A stretch of 64,000 nt of DNA from Streptomyces sp. NL15-2K. GTDB taxonomy: Bacteria; Actinomycetota; Actinomycetes; Streptomycetales; Streptomycetaceae. Position 1 is the first letter of the stretch. Each line of letters opens with the position of its first letter. The notes under the pieces are model-generated. The model searched no databases. It was not told the origin of the DNA and saw only the letters and a program-made list of their open reading frames with translations. The stretch covers positions 372,001 to 436,000 of the forward strand of contig NZ_CP130630.1 of NCBI RefSeq assembly GCF_030551255.1. The letters run 5' to 3'. Made by a program: the position numbers and the translations under genes. Of this stretch, positions 51,251 to 61,954 are shown piece by piece.

Positions 51251-52875
51251 ACAGCCCGTCGTTTCTCTCTGCCGGAGGGGCAGCGCCGGCGAACCCGGTT
51301 CTGAACCTCTCGATCTTCGCCGTGTTCGTCGTGGCGTCGCTCGTCATCGTCTGGAAGGTGTCACGAGGGGGTAGTCGCAGCGCCGAGGACTTCTACGCGG
51401 GCGGCCGTTCTTTCACCGGCGGGCAGAACGGTCTCGCGATCAGCGGTGACTATCTGGGCGCGGCGTCACTCATGGGCGTCGTAGGGGCGATCGCCGTCTT
51501 CGGCTACGACGGATTCATGTATTCGATCGGGTTCCTCGTCGCTTGGGTGGTGGCGTTGCTCCTGGTCGCGGAGCTCGTGCGCAATGCCGGCAGATTCACG
51601 ATGGCCGACGTCCTGTCGTTCCGTCTTCGGCAGCGGCCGGTCCGGATGGCTGCCGCCGTCAGCACGCTGACCGTCTGTCTATTCTACCTTCTGGCCCAGA
51701 TGGCCGGGGCCGGTGCACTGGTGTCGCTCCTGCTGGGCATCCACGACGACCTCGGTCAGATCATCGCGATCAGTGCCGTCGGAGGGCTCATGATCGTGTA
51801 CGTCCTCGTCGGAGGGATGAAGGGGACCACGTGGGTGCAGATCATCAAGGCCGTACTGCTGATCGGCGGTGCCGGTGTCATGACCGTCTGGGCTCTCGCC
51901 CGCTTCGGCTTCGACTTTTCGCAGCTGCTGGGTGAGGCGGCCGCGAGGACGAAGGCCGAGACGGGGATCGATCTTCTCGCCCCAGGCAATCAGTACGGCG
52001 CCTCGCCGAACTCGAAGCTCGACTTCGTCTCCCTCGCTGTGGCACTCGTCCTGGGCACCGCGGCGCTTCCGCACGTGCTGATGCGGTTCTACACCGTGCC
52101 GACCGCGCGGGACGCACGGCGTTCGGTGGTGTGGTCGATCTTCCAGATCGGCCTGTTCTACCTCTTCACGCTCGTCCTCGGCTACGCCGCCGCAGCGCTC
52201 ATCGGACCCGATCGCATCGCTGCCGCTCCGGGCGGCGCCAACTCGGCGGTCACCATGCTCGCGTACGAACTCGGCGGACCTGTGCTCCTCGGGTTCATCT
52301 CCGCGGTCGCCTTCGCGACGCTCCTCGCCGTGGTCGCCGGCCTGACGATCACGGCCGCCACCTCGTTCGCCCACGACATCTACGCGACGATCATCCGCAA
52401 GGGTGCGGTCGACTCCCGGACCGAGGTCCGGGTCGCCAAGCGCACCGTCGTGGTGATCGGTGTCCTGGCCATCATCGGCGGCATCGCCGCGAAGGGCCAG
52501 AACGTGGCCTTCCTGATCGCGCTCGCGTTCGCGGTGGCCGCCAGCGCGAACCTGCCCACCCTTCTGTACTCGCTCTACTGGAAGCGGTTCACGACTCGCG
52601 GTGCGCTGCTGAGCATGTACGGCGGGCTGGGCACCTCGGTCATCCTGATCGTTTTCTCGCCCGTCATGTCCGGGACGCCGAAGTCCATGCTCCCCGGGGT
52701 GGACTTCGCGATCTTCCCGTTGAACAACCCCGGGGTCGTGTCCATCCCCCTCGCTTTCGTGCTCGGATGGCTCGGCTCCGTCGTGGGCCGCTCGGGCGAG
52801 GACCCCGTCAAGTCGGCAGAGATGGATGTGCGGGCCCTGTCCGGGCTCGGCGCCGAGGAGGCGCGCGCCCACTGA
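51247..52875 (+). CDS. Cation/monocarboxylate symporter (SSS family, ActP-like)
   Basis: A 542-residue sodium:solute symporter with about 13 membrane helices. Typical segments are SAEDFYAGGRSFTGGQNGLA, ISGDYLGAASLMGVVG, GTAALPHVLMRFYTVP and FAVAASANLPTLLYSLYWKR. ActP-type members import acetate or short carboxylates. Here it probably moves the acid released by the amidase encoded next. It is coupled to the DUF485 gene. Confidence 0.93.
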   Translation: MNSPSFLSAGGAAPANPVLNLSIFAVFVVASLVIVWKVSRGGSRSAEDFYAGGRSFTGGQNGLAISGDYLGAASLMGVVGAIAVFGYDGFMYSIGFLVAWVVALLLVAELVRNAGRFTMADVLSFRLRQRPVRMAAAVSTLTVCLFYLLAQMAGAGALVSLLLGIHDDLGQIIAISAVGGLMIVYVLVGGMKGTTWVQIIKAVLLIGGAGVMTVWALARFGFDFSQLLGEAAARTKAETGIDLLAPGNQYGASPNSKLDFVSLAVALVLGTAALPHVLMRFYTVPTARDARRSVVWSIFQIGLFYLFTLVLGYAAAALIGPDRIAAAPGGANSAVTMLAYELGGPVLLGFISAVAFATLLAVVAGLTITAATSFAHDIYATIIRKGAVDSRTEVRVAKRTVVVIGVLAIIGGIAAKGQNVAFLIALAFAVAASANLPTLLYSLYWKRFTTRGALLSMYGGLGTSVILIVFSPVMSGTPKSMLPGVDFAIFPLNNPGVVSIPLAFVLGWLGSVVGRSGEDPVKSAEMDVRALSGLGAEEARAH

Positions 52876-52934
52876 CAGCCGGTGAGGTGTACCGGACGTC
52901 ACGATCCACGGACCATGGACGAACAGGAAGACTG

Positions 52935-54482
52935 ATGAGGAGCCTGACCGCACAGGAACTCGGCCGGTTGAGTGCTCGCCGCACCGCCGAGCTCGTCCGT
53001 TCCGGCGAGCTCGCCCCCACGGAGGTCGTCGATGCGGCGATCACCCGGATCAGCGACTCGAACGACGTGCTGAATGCCGTGGTCTTCGCCGCGTTCGACG
53101 AGGCGATGGTGCGGGCACGGGACATGGAGCGGCTGCTCGTGAACGGCGCCGACCCCGGACCGCTGACCGGGGTCCCGGCCCTGATCAAGGACTCCTTCAG
53201 CGCCAAGGAGGGCTGGCCCGTCTCCAGCGGGCTGAGCGTCCTCCGGGACAATCCGGCCCGGCACACGACGAACTTCCCCCGCCGGCTGGAGGCCGCCGGA
53301 GCGATCCTGCTGGGGACCACCAACAGCTCCGTGTTCGGTTTCCGCGGCACCACCGACAGTGTGGCGTTCGGTCCGTGCCGCAATCCCTTCGATCCACGGC
53401 GGAACGCGGGTGGGTCCTCGGGTGGCAGCGCGGCAGCGGTCGCGGCCGGATACGTGCCGGTCGCCGGCGCGACGGACGTCGGGGGGTCGATCAGGATTCC
53501 TTCCGCGTGGTGCGGGACGTTCGGCTTCCAGCCCAGCCCCGGCCGGCTGCCGTTCCCGGCGCCCTCGAACCTCTTCGGCCCGGGCCCCTACTTCTTCGAG
53601 GGGCCGATCACCCGGACCGTCGGTGACGCGGCTTTCACCATGGACGTCCTGCACGGCTTCGACGCCGCCGACCCGGCGGCGCTCACCGACCGCGTGGACT
53701 TCCTGTCCGCCCATGACCGGGCACGGGACGAGGGACTGCGTGGAGTGCGGGTCGGCGTGACCGCGGACTACGGGATCTTCCCCGTCGACTCAGAGGTCCG
53801 GGCCGCGTTCGAGCGCGCGATCCTCGTCTTCGAGCGGCTTGGTGCCGACATCGTCGAGGTCGACCCGCGGATCCCCTTCACGCAGCGGACCCTCAGTGAC
53901 GTATGGAGCCGACTCACCGCGATCGGCACCTACGCCGCCATCGAGGCGCTGGCGAAGCAAGGCGTCGACGTGCGCTCCGAATGTCCCGAGGAGCTGCCGA
54001 AGCCGATGATGCGGTGGGTGGACACGGTGGCCTCGATGCCCATCGCACAGCTCCTGAATGACCAGACGGTGCGCTCCGAGGTCTTCAACGCCTTCGAACG
54101 AACCTTCGCCGATATCGACCTCCTCGTGGCGCCGACGCTCGCCTGCATGCCCGTGGAGAACGCCAGGGACGGGTTCACCCAGGGACCGACCGAGATCGAC
54201 GGGCAGGCCGTCGATCCGCTCATCGGCTGGTGCATGTCCTACCTGACGAACTTCACCGGCCACCCCAGTGCGTCGGTGCCCGGCGGACACGTGCGCGGGC
54301 TCCCGGTGGGCATCCAGATCACCGGCCGCCGCCACCACGAGCTCGACGTCATCGCTGCCAGTGCGGCCTTCGAGCAGGAGTCGCCGTGGCAGCACTCCTA
54401 CCAGTTGTGCACATACGCTCCTCCGCACAGCCTTCCGCCCCCAAGAGGGCTGATCGGAGGATGCCGTGGTTGGCTCGCTTGA
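52935..54482 (+). CDS. Amidase (amidase signature family)
   Basis: A 515-residue amidase signature enzyme. The Ser-cisSer-Lys triad is Lys85 (ALIKDSFSA), Ser162 (AGGSSGGSAAA) and Ser185 (TDVGGSIRIPSAW). It hydrolyses an amide to acid and ammonia, the second step after nitrile hydratase. The ATG follows CAGGAAG. The end overlaps the response-regulator gene by 17 bp. The substrate range cannot be read; the C-terminal region (WCMSYLTNFTGHPSASVPGG) is standard. Confidence 0.93.
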   Translation: MRSLTAQELGRLSARRTAELVRSGELAPTEVVDAAITRISDSNDVLNAVVFAAFDEAMVRARDMERLLVNGADPGPLTGVPALIKDSFSAKEGWPVSSGLSVLRDNPARHTTNFPRRLEAAGAILLGTTNSSVFGFRGTTDSVAFGPCRNPFDPRRNAGGSSGGSAAAVAAGYVPVAGATDVGGSIRIPSAWCGTFGFQPSPGRLPFPAPSNLFGPGPYFFEGPITRTVGDAAFTMDVLHGFDAADPAALTDRVDFLSAHDRARDEGLRGVRVGVTADYGIFPVDSEVRAAFERAILVFERLGADIVEVDPRIPFTQRTLSDVWSRLTAIGTYAAIEALAKQGVDVRSECPEELPKPMMRWVDTVASMPIAQLLNDQTVRSEVFNAFERTFADIDLLVAPTLACMPVENARDGFTQGPTEIDGQAVDPLIGWCMSYLTNFTGHPSASVPGGHVRGLPVGIQITGRRHHELDVIAASAAFEQESPWQHSYQLCTYAPPHSLPPPRGLIGGCRGWLA

Positions 54483-55194
54483 TGTCCTCGTGGTTGACGA
54501 CGAACTGCCGGCGGTCGACATGCTGGCCCACCACCTGCGCCGGGACAGCCGGATCCGCCGGGTCCATACGGCAGCCTCGGGAAACGAGGCCCTTCGCCTC
54601 CTGCACGACCATCACGTGGACGCGGCGTTCCTCGACATCCACATGCCGTCGCTGACCGGGATCGACCTGGCCCGCGTGACCAACAGGTTCGCCGAGCCGC
54701 CCGCGATCGTCTTCGTGACGGCGGACGACGGCCTGGCGCTCACGGCGTTCGAGGTGCAGGCGACCGACTATCTACTGAAACCCATCACCGAGAGCCGGGT
54801 CCGGGACGCGGTGGACCGGGTGCTCGGCGGACGCCTCCCCGCGCCACCGCCGCCCCAGCTCGTCACGGTCGATCAGGGCGACATCAGCCGCATGGTCCGC
54901 CAGGACGACATCCTCTACGCCGAGGCGTCGGGGGACTACGTACGACTGCACACCGCTCGTTCCGACTTCCTCGCGCGCGTTCCCATTTCCACACTCGCGG
55001 AGCAGTGGGCCGAGGCCGGGTTCGTCCGCATCCATCGCTCGTACCTGGTCGCGCTCCAGCACATCGACCAGGTCCGTTTCACCGGGACCACTGGTTGCGT
55101 CGTCGTGGGGCAGACCCAGCTGCCGGTGAGCCGACGCAGCACTGCCCTGCTACGAGGCGCTCTGAGAGCCCGGCGTGTTCGACCCACATCCTGA
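54466..55194 (+). CDS. LytTR family response regulator
   Basis: A 242-residue regulator. The receiver domain (5-120) has Asp11, Asp12, the phosphorylation site Asp57 (FLDIHMP) and Lys in YLLKP. The LytTR DNA-binding domain (130-235) shows ILYAEASGDYVRLHT and FVRIHRSYLVALQHI. The GTG start lies inside the end of the amidase gene. Its partner is the LytS-like kinase encoded three genes on. Such pairs sense carboxylates (for example pyruvate) and control transporters. Confidence 0.93.
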   Translation: MVGSLDVLVVDDELPAVDMLAHHLRRDSRIRRVHTAASGNEALRLLHDHHVDAAFLDIHMPSLTGIDLARVTNRFAEPPAIVFVTADDGLALTAFEVQATDYLLKPITESRVRDAVDRVLGGRLPAPPPPQLVTVDQGDISRMVRQDDILYAEASGDYVRLHTARSDFLARVPISTLAEQWAEAGFVRIHRSYLVALQHIDQVRFTGTTGCVVVGQTQLPVSRRSTALLRGALRARRVRPTS

Positions 55195-55612
55195 CCACGG
55201 CGGCCACGGTCGGCCGCGACGGGAAGCAGACGCCGCGCGCCGGGTCCGTGTCACCGCTCCGGACCAAGCGGCCCTCCCCGACCTCGGAACGCCGATCCGA
55301 GCCGCGTTGTCCGGCGAGCGGCGCGACAGCGAGGAACACATCGGGAGACTGATCCGTTCCCGCCTGCGGTTGGCGCTCACCTGTGCCGCGACGCTCGCAG
55401 CGGTGCTGGCCGTGGCCGTCCTCAATATCCTGGCCGGGGCCGCGCCGCGTGGCGCGCCCGACCCATACGCACTGGTGCGCTGGGGGGTCACCGGGGCCGC
55501 CGTGCTCCTCGCCGTTTTCGGGATCGCGGTGTGGTTCCACGCCCGCAGCAGCAGGCTGGAGCAGACCTGGCACGAGGAGCGAGAGGCCAGGGGCGCCGAT
55601 GATGCCCGCTAG
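55175..55612 (+). CDS. Two-helix membrane protein, DUF485-like position
   Basis: A 145-residue protein with a hydrophilic His/Arg/Asp-rich N-terminus and two membrane helices (ALTCAATLAAVLAVAVLNIL and WGVTGAAVLLAVFGIAVWFH). It overlaps both the response-regulator gene and the second symporter gene. By position and topology it corresponds to the DUF485 partner of the first symporter, though sequence similarity is low. It is probably an accessory subunit. Confidence 0.78.
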   Translation: MFDPHPDHGGHGRPRREADAARRVRVTAPDQAALPDLGTPIRAALSGERRDSEEHIGRLIRSRLRLALTCAATLAAVLAVAVLNILAGAAPRGAPDPYALVRWGVTGAAVLLAVFGIAVWFHARSSRLEQTWHEEREARGADDAR

Positions 55613-57095
55613 ACCCGGGATGGCCGCGGTGCTCGCTATCGCGGCGGTGGTGGGCCTGACCGTGATGGCCGGGATCCGCGGCTTGCGGCTCGCCCGCTCC
55701 ACGAGCGACTTCTTCGTCGCGTCCCGCACGGTACGGCCCTGGTGGAACGCCGCGGCCATCGGCGGCGAGTACCTCGCCGCGGCGAGCTTCCTCGGTGTCG
55801 CCGGCCTCTTCGCCGGAGGTGACGACCAAGCCCTGTGGCTCGTCATCGGATACACCGGCGGCTACCTCGTGCTGCTGCTGTTCATCGCCGCACCCTTGCG
55901 GCGCTCGAACGGCTACACCCTCTCCGACTTCGCGCAGGTCCGCTTCGACTCGATGGCGGCGCGCCGCGCCGTGTCGGTCGTCGTGGTCATCGTGTGTGGC
56001 GCCTACATCGTCCCGCAGCTGCACGGTGCCGGGCTGGTCGCCACGACCGTTCTCGGTGCGCCCCGCTGGGCCGGCCCGGTTCTCGTCGCGACAGTCGTGG
56101 GCCTGACCGTGGCCTCAGGGGGCATGCGGTCGATCACGCTCGTGCAGGGCATGCAGTACCTGATCAAGGTCGCGAGCCTGCTCGTGCCTCTGGCCTTCAT
56201 CGTCGCCACCCTGGCGGCACGCGGGTTCACACCGGCCAGGGTCCCGACGCCCCCGGCCGAGCTCAGCACCAGGTCCCCGTACGGGACCGTCTCACTGCTC
56301 ATATCGCTGTTGCTCGGCGCGGCGGCGCTCCCGCACGTCCTCCTGCGGCTCGCCACGAGCCCCGACGGACGTTCCGCCCAACGCACCGTCGTGATCGCCA
56401 CGGCACTCGTCGGCACGTTCTACGCGATCCCCTTCGCCTACGGCGCCATCGGCCGGTGGGCGGTGCCGCAGGTCGTCGCCGACGGCGGTGCGGATTCGCT
56501 CGTTCTCGTCCTGCCGTACTTCGTGGGGGGACCTTTCCGGGAGGTGCTCGTGGCGATGGTGGCCGCGGGGGCGTTCGGTGCCTTCATCGCCACTTCCTCG
56601 GGACTGGTCATCACCATGGCGGGTGTGGTCAGCCAGGATCTGTTCGGTTCGGACGTGAGGCGCTTCAGGCTTTCCGCCCTGTATGCGACGGGCCTCCCCC
56701 TCGTCCTGGCCCTCGTCACAGCGTCCCAGAGCATCACCGACACGGTCGGGTACGTCTTCGCGTTCTCGGCATCGACGCTGTTCCCGGTCCTCGTGCTGGG
56801 CATCTGGTGGCGGGGCGCCACCGCGGCGGCGGCGGTGTCCGGGATCACCGTCGGCGCGGGCCTCGTCGCGGGCGCGGCCGTCGCCTACTACGTTCTGGGG
56901 CGCCCGGTCGGCGCGCTCGGTGATCTCCTCGCCCACCCGGCCGCGGTGACCGTGCCGCTCGTCTTCACTGTCGTGGTCGTCGTGTCCCGGCTCAAACCCG
57001 TGGGTGTGCGGGCAGCGGAACAGTTCATCCATCAGATCCACCGGCCCGACGACGTGGAGACGCGCCTCGCCGTACCCGTCCGGACGCAGCGATGA
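55599..57095 (+). CDS. Sodium:solute symporter family protein (second copy)
   Basis: A 498-residue SSS-family permease with about 13 helices: TSDFFVASRTVRPWWNAAAI, GGEYLAAASFLGVAGLF, GAAALPHVLLRLATSPDG and FAFSASTLFPVLVLGIWWRG. It is shorter and clearly diverged from the copy at 51247-52875. It lies between the response regulator and the histidine kinase, so it may be the transporter they control or a co-sensor of the substrate. The ATG follows AGGGG. Confidence 0.92.
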   Translation: MMPARPGMAAVLAIAAVVGLTVMAGIRGLRLARSTSDFFVASRTVRPWWNAAAIGGEYLAAASFLGVAGLFAGGDDQALWLVIGYTGGYLVLLLFIAAPLRRSNGYTLSDFAQVRFDSMAARRAVSVVVVIVCGAYIVPQLHGAGLVATTVLGAPRWAGPVLVATVVGLTVASGGMRSITLVQGMQYLIKVASLLVPLAFIVATLAARGFTPARVPTPPAELSTRSPYGTVSLLISLLLGAAALPHVLLRLATSPDGRSAQRTVVIATALVGTFYAIPFAYGAIGRWAVPQVVADGGADSLVLVLPYFVGGPFREVLVAMVAAGAFGAFIATSSGLVITMAGVVSQDLFGSDVRRFRLSALYATGLPLVLALVTASQSITDTVGYVFAFSASTLFPVLVLGIWWRGATAAAAVSGITVGAGLVAGAAVAYYVLGRPVGALGDLLAHPAAVTVPLVFTVVVVVSRLKPVGVRAAEQFIHQIHRPDDVETRLAVPVRTQR

Positions 57096-58261
57096 GCGCC
57101 GCGAACACGACGCCGGGCGCCTCGGGACTCGTCGCGCTCATGCTCGTCGGGCTGGCCGCGTGCGCCGTGGGTCTCCTCGCCGGCGTCGCGCTCGCCCGAC
57201 GACGTCCTCGTCCCGGATCCGGCCACGACCGGAGTTCGGTCGACGCCCTCGGCCGAGCTCTCGTCGGGTTCGGCGTCGGCCTAGAGGGCCGCGACGTGGA
57301 ACGCGCGGTGCACCTGGTCAGGGCCTGCCTCGCGGTGGAAGGCGTCGCGCTGGTCGGCCGCGACGGCGTCAGCACCGTTGACGCGGCTGACGGCCGAGCG
57401 GACCGAGCCCTTCGGGTGGCGGTGAGTGGCGGCGCGGAACGGGCACCGCTCCGCCACGACGGGTTTCACGTCGTCGAGTCCCAGATCCTCGTCGAGGGCC
57501 GGTTGGTCGCCCACCTTGTGGTGCTGAACTCGCTCGCCGACCGTGGGCTGGGCCGCACCGTCGCCACCCTCGCCAGGCTCATCGGGGCTCAACTCGCCAG
57601 TGCCGAACTGACGAATGCCCGGCAGCGACAGACCGAGGCGCAACTCCTCGCGCTCAAGACCCAGATCCGGCCGCACTTCGTCTACAACGCCCTCAACGTG
57701 ATCTCCTCGTTCACGATCACCGACCCTGAGCGAGCACGGCTGCTGCTCGCCGAGTTCGCCGACTTCACCCGGTACTCCTTCCGGAATCGCGGACCATTCA
57801 CGTCGCTGGCGGACGAGCTGAGGGCGATCGACAGCTACCTCCTCCTGGAACGGGCCCGATTCGGAGACCGGCTGACGATTCGCCTGGAGATCAGCCCGCA
57901 GTCCCTCACCACCAGGATCCCCCATCTGTGCCTACAGCCCCTGGTGGAGAACGCCGTCCGTCACGGCATCGAGTCCGGCGAAGGACGGGGCACCATCACG
58001 ATCACCTCCCGGGATGAAGGAGCCATGACGATCGTGACCGTCGAGGACAACGGGGCGGGGATGGACCCCAGCCGGCTCCGCGACGTCCTCGCCGGCGAGT
58101 TGGAGGGAGTTCACGTCGGGCTCCGCAACGTCGACCTGCGTCTGCGGCAAATCTATGGGCCGGGGATGGGACTCATCATCGACACCGCGCTCGGAGCAGG
58201 CACACTGATCACCGTTCGCGTCCCCAAGTCGACGAAGTCCACGCATCCCCGCCGGTCCTGA
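57092..58261 (+). CDS. LytS-like sensor histidine kinase
   Basis: A 389-residue kinase with one N-terminal membrane helix (LVALMLVGLAACAVGLLAGV), a GAF-like sensing domain (55-170), the His-kinase dimerisation segment QIRPHFVYNALNVISSF (His195) and an ATPase domain with QPLVENAVRHGIESG and NGAGMDP. It pairs with the LytTR regulator. With only one membrane helix it probably senses a cytosolic ligand or the state of the adjacent symporter. Overlaps the symporter stop by 4 bp. Confidence 0.92.
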   Translation: MSAANTTPGASGLVALMLVGLAACAVGLLAGVALARRRPRPGSGHDRSSVDALGRALVGFGVGLEGRDVERAVHLVRACLAVEGVALVGRDGVSTVDAADGRADRALRVAVSGGAERAPLRHDGFHVVESQILVEGRLVAHLVVLNSLADRGLGRTVATLARLIGAQLASAELTNARQRQTEAQLLALKTQIRPHFVYNALNVISSFTITDPERARLLLAEFADFTRYSFRNRGPFTSLADELRAIDSYLLLERARFGDRLTIRLEISPQSLTTRIPHLCLQPLVENAVRHGIESGEGRGTITITSRDEGAMTIVTVEDNGAGMDPSRLRDVLAGELEGVHVGLRNVDLRLRQIYGPGMGLIIDTALGAGTLITVRVPKSTKSTHPRRS

Positions 58262-58330
58262 TAGGCCCGACCCAGCTACCGGGCCCTGTGATCCAGAACC
58301 TGAACGGCCCGGTCGGGGCCGCCGCGGTTC

Positions 58331-58553
58331 CTACGCTTGTGCAACGGGGTGGTAGCGCACATCGACCTCGGCAAAGGGCTGTGAGCCGTGGGCGTGTCGC
58401 AGCCGGATCGGCCGCCCAGGACCGCACCGGTGGTCTCGATGTACTCCTCTTCCGCGCCGTCGCGGCCGGTGACGCCGGCCAGCCAGTCCATGGCATGGTT
58501 CGGGCCCGCCACGAACCCGTCCAGCGACATGCTGAAGTGAAAGATCACCTTGC
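58331..58553 (-). pseudogene. Remnant of a DHFR/RibD-type reductase gene
   Basis: The frame starts GKVIFHFSMSLDGFVAGPNH and continues to ETTGAVLGGR, the N-terminal third of dihydrofolate-reductase-family proteins. About 100 residues of the middle are missing. A short end-like segment, PFAEVDVRYHPVAQA, follows in another frame before a stop. No start codon stands before GKVIFHF. The gene is truncated, deleted and frameshifted. Confidence 0.68.
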
Positions 58554-58878
58554 CGGCGGCAGACCAGACGGACGCCCCAGACTCATCGCAGCATCCCAGA
58601 CCGTTCGGGCGCCGCAGACACGGAGCGACCCGGCGGTTCACCACCGTCGGGACCGACGCTGTCCGAAACCGTCCGGTTTCTCAGTGAAGGGCTCGATCGT
58701 CGTCAGGAGCAGCGACGCCCGGAGAAGGCGTGGCGGCCTGCTGACGTCGGTTGTCCTGCCGCTGTCGACCGCGGCAATCCGTGGCTGCTCGCCGCGACCG
58801 TCCTGAGTCGCGTCGTCTGTGTCACGGCCGCGATCACCCATGCGCCATGGCGCCAGGAGCACCAGACCAAAGCCCTGA
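58554..58878. other. Gap without a supported gene
   Basis: About 325 bp upstream of the reductase remnant and downstream of the AraC gene. Frames here are short and unrecognised; probably decayed DNA. Confidence 0.4.
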
Positions 58879-59784
58879 TCAGCCACTGTCGCCGACGAGG
58901 CGACCCACTGCCACATGATTTCGGAATGTAGTACCGGCGCGCAGGCGGGTGATGTCCTGGACCGGCGGCAGTCCGTAGAAGGCCCGGTATTCGCGGCTGA
59001 ACTGGGTCGCGCTGGTGTATCCCACGGTGTGGGCGACCTGGGCGGCGGTGGCGTCGCCGGCCAGCAGTTGGCGCCTGGCCGACAGCAGCCGCAGATGTTT
59101 CTGATAACGCAGCGGGCTCATACCGGTCGCAGCCTTGAAATGGCGGTGCAGGGTCGCCGGGCTCATACCGGCCTCGGCGGCGATCTGGTCGATGCTCACC
59201 GGTTCGGCAAAGCGCTCGCCGAGCCAGGTGATGACGCCGCGGATCCGAGTGCTCGGGGCTGCCGCGGCATGGCGCAGCGCCGGACCGAGCGGGCCGGTCA
59301 GCAGCCGGTAGATGATCTCGCTTTCGACGCGCGGCGCCAGGGCCGGGATGTCGTCGGGGGCATCCAGCAGGCGCACCAGGCGGGTCACGGCGTCGATCAA
59401 TTCAGCGGGCATACCGGCCGTGGCCCGCCATGCGGGCTCGGCAGCCGGGGGCGGCGCGGCGGGGCCGAGTTCCAGCAGCAGTTCGGTAAGGATCTGCTTG
59501 TCCAGGGCCAGGACCGCCGAGCGGTAGGGCACCTGTTCAAAGACCGCGGTGACCGGCAGTCGCACGGTATTCAGAAGCATGCGGCCACCGGGCACGCGCC
59601 AGCTCTGCGAGCCCGCGACGGTGTGCTTGGCGCCGGCGGCGATGAAGCTCACCATCGGCTCGTACAGCAGACGGCTGGGCGGCAGCAACTCGTCGGTCGC
59701 GACCAGCGACAGCCGGGGCACTGCGGTGGTGGACCACGGGCCGTCGCGGTGGTCGGTGATCGCCTGAGCGAGACGGTCCAGCAT
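58879..59784 (-). CDS. AraC family transcriptional regulator
   Basis: A 301-residue regulator with the AraC N-terminal domain type seen in regulators of aldo-keto reductases (YEPMVSFIAAGAKHTVAGSQ, PVTAVFEQVPYRSAVLALDK) and two helix-turn-helix units (IAAEAGMSPATLHRHFKAAT and VAHTVGYTSATQFSREYRAF). It is divergent from an aldo-keto reductase gene 119 bp away and is its likely activator. Confidence 0.93.
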   Translation of the reverse strand: MLDRLAQAITDHRDGPWSTTAVPRLSLVATDELLPPSRLLYEPMVSFIAAGAKHTVAGSQSWRVPGGRMLLNTVRLPVTAVFEQVPYRSAVLALDKQILTELLLELGPAAPPPAAEPAWRATAGMPAELIDAVTRLVRLLDAPDDIPALAPRVESEIIYRLLTGPLGPALRHAAAAPSTRIRGVITWLGERFAEPVSIDQIAAEAGMSPATLHRHFKAATGMSPLRYQKHLRLLSARRQLLAGDATAAQVAHTVGYTSATQFSREYRAFYGLPPVQDITRLRAGTTFRNHVAVGRLVGDSG

Positions 59785-59885
59785 TCGGTTCCCTCGACTG
59801 CTCAGTCAGCGCTCCACACGCCGGCCATGGTGAGACGATCAGGCAATCATACGCGAATGTTGCCCAATGACCTGCGGATACGTTG

Positions 59886-59903
59886 GCCCCTAGCGTCAGG
59901 GGC
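59886..59903. promoter_or_regulatory. Inverted repeat abutting the reductase start codon
   Basis: GCCCCT/AGGGGC arms with a 6-bp spacer end directly at the ATG at 59904. It may be an operator, or a hairpin affecting initiation; the right arm doubles as the only ribosome-binding-like sequence and is too close to the start. Confidence 0.45.
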
Positions 59904-60920
<1,017 letters not shown>

Positions 60921-61127
60921 CACCGGGCCCGCCACAGCGACGTGACAGCAGAAAGGCATCCCCTCATGACGCAGGGCAGACAGAGCACCACTGCCGCCCT
61001 GCGCCGCGCCCTGGACACTCCCCTCCGCATTCGAGGGCGTAGTTGCGGACTGAACCCGCCGGTCTCCAGAAGCGATCTCGGCGTAGTCGTCGATCAGTTC
61101 CGCGCGTCGGCTCCCGCTCGAGGCGGG

Positions 61128-61870
61128 TCACACCAGCTCGAGGAGGTGAAGGACATGGGGTTGTTCGAGCAGCTCGGGGCGGCCCCACGCGGCGAAATGC
61201 GCGGCGTGCCAGAAGTGCATCTCGAGGTGGCTCTTGCCCTGCCACGAGTTGGTCACGAGCCCGGTCTCCGCCGGAGGCATCGCCCCGCACGAATGCACGC
61301 GAGTGAGGTACTGGGACAGCACGACCCGGCGTTCGAGCTCGCCCGCTCGTGGGTCGGTGGTCTCGGAGAGGTCGATGGCCGCCCCCGACATCCAGAACGA
61401 CTCCCATGACCGCGCGGCCCTCTCGGCGACGGCCTCGAAGTCGGATTCGCGCACAGCCTCGGATCGGGCGTGAAGGTGACGACCACATCCACGGAATCCG
61501 CGTCGGTCGTGAGGAGGAATACATGTGGGCCCGCTCCAGGTGTGACGGCCCCGTTCGTGGACCTGACGGCGACCGTGTATCGGGTGTCGTCCGCGATCCG
61601 CGCGATCTGCGCGTGCCCGGGCCGGCTCTCCGTGAGCGTCGACTCGTGCCGGTCGGTTGCGGCCCAGTCGTCGGTCTGGAAGAACCCGTCATGGGGACAA
61701 GGGAACGGCAACCGCACGGCGGCCCGCTGATCGGCAAGCAGGGGGCTGGTGATGCGGAACACCGCGGTGGCGTCGTCAGGCGACGCGACGGTGACCACTT
61801 CCACCGGCTCGCCGAGGCAGGAGAAGGCGCTGCGGATCGTCCCTGTCCACAGATCAAGATGCTGACTCAC
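61128..61870 (-). pseudogene. Fragment of a large glycoside-hydrolase-like gene, frameshifted
   Basis: The 5' part reads LWTGTIRSAFSCLGEPVEVV to VDVVVTFTPDP; then the frame changes near 61460 (consistent with a 1-bp deletion) and continues EAVRESDFEAVAERAARSWE, then VLSQYLTRVHSCGAMPPAET, and TNSWQGKSHLEMHFWHAAHF. These resemble six-hairpin glycosidases. Both ends are missing: the fragment is cut off after GRPELLE and begins without a leader. It abuts unrelated fragments on both sides. Confidence 0.7.
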
Positions 61871-61954
61871 ATCCGTGAGCCGGCCCGGGTCGGTGATCCC
61901 GGGCTCGTGCGCGCTCGGTGTCGAGGCCGGAGGACGGCCACCGGCCGCGCCGAC

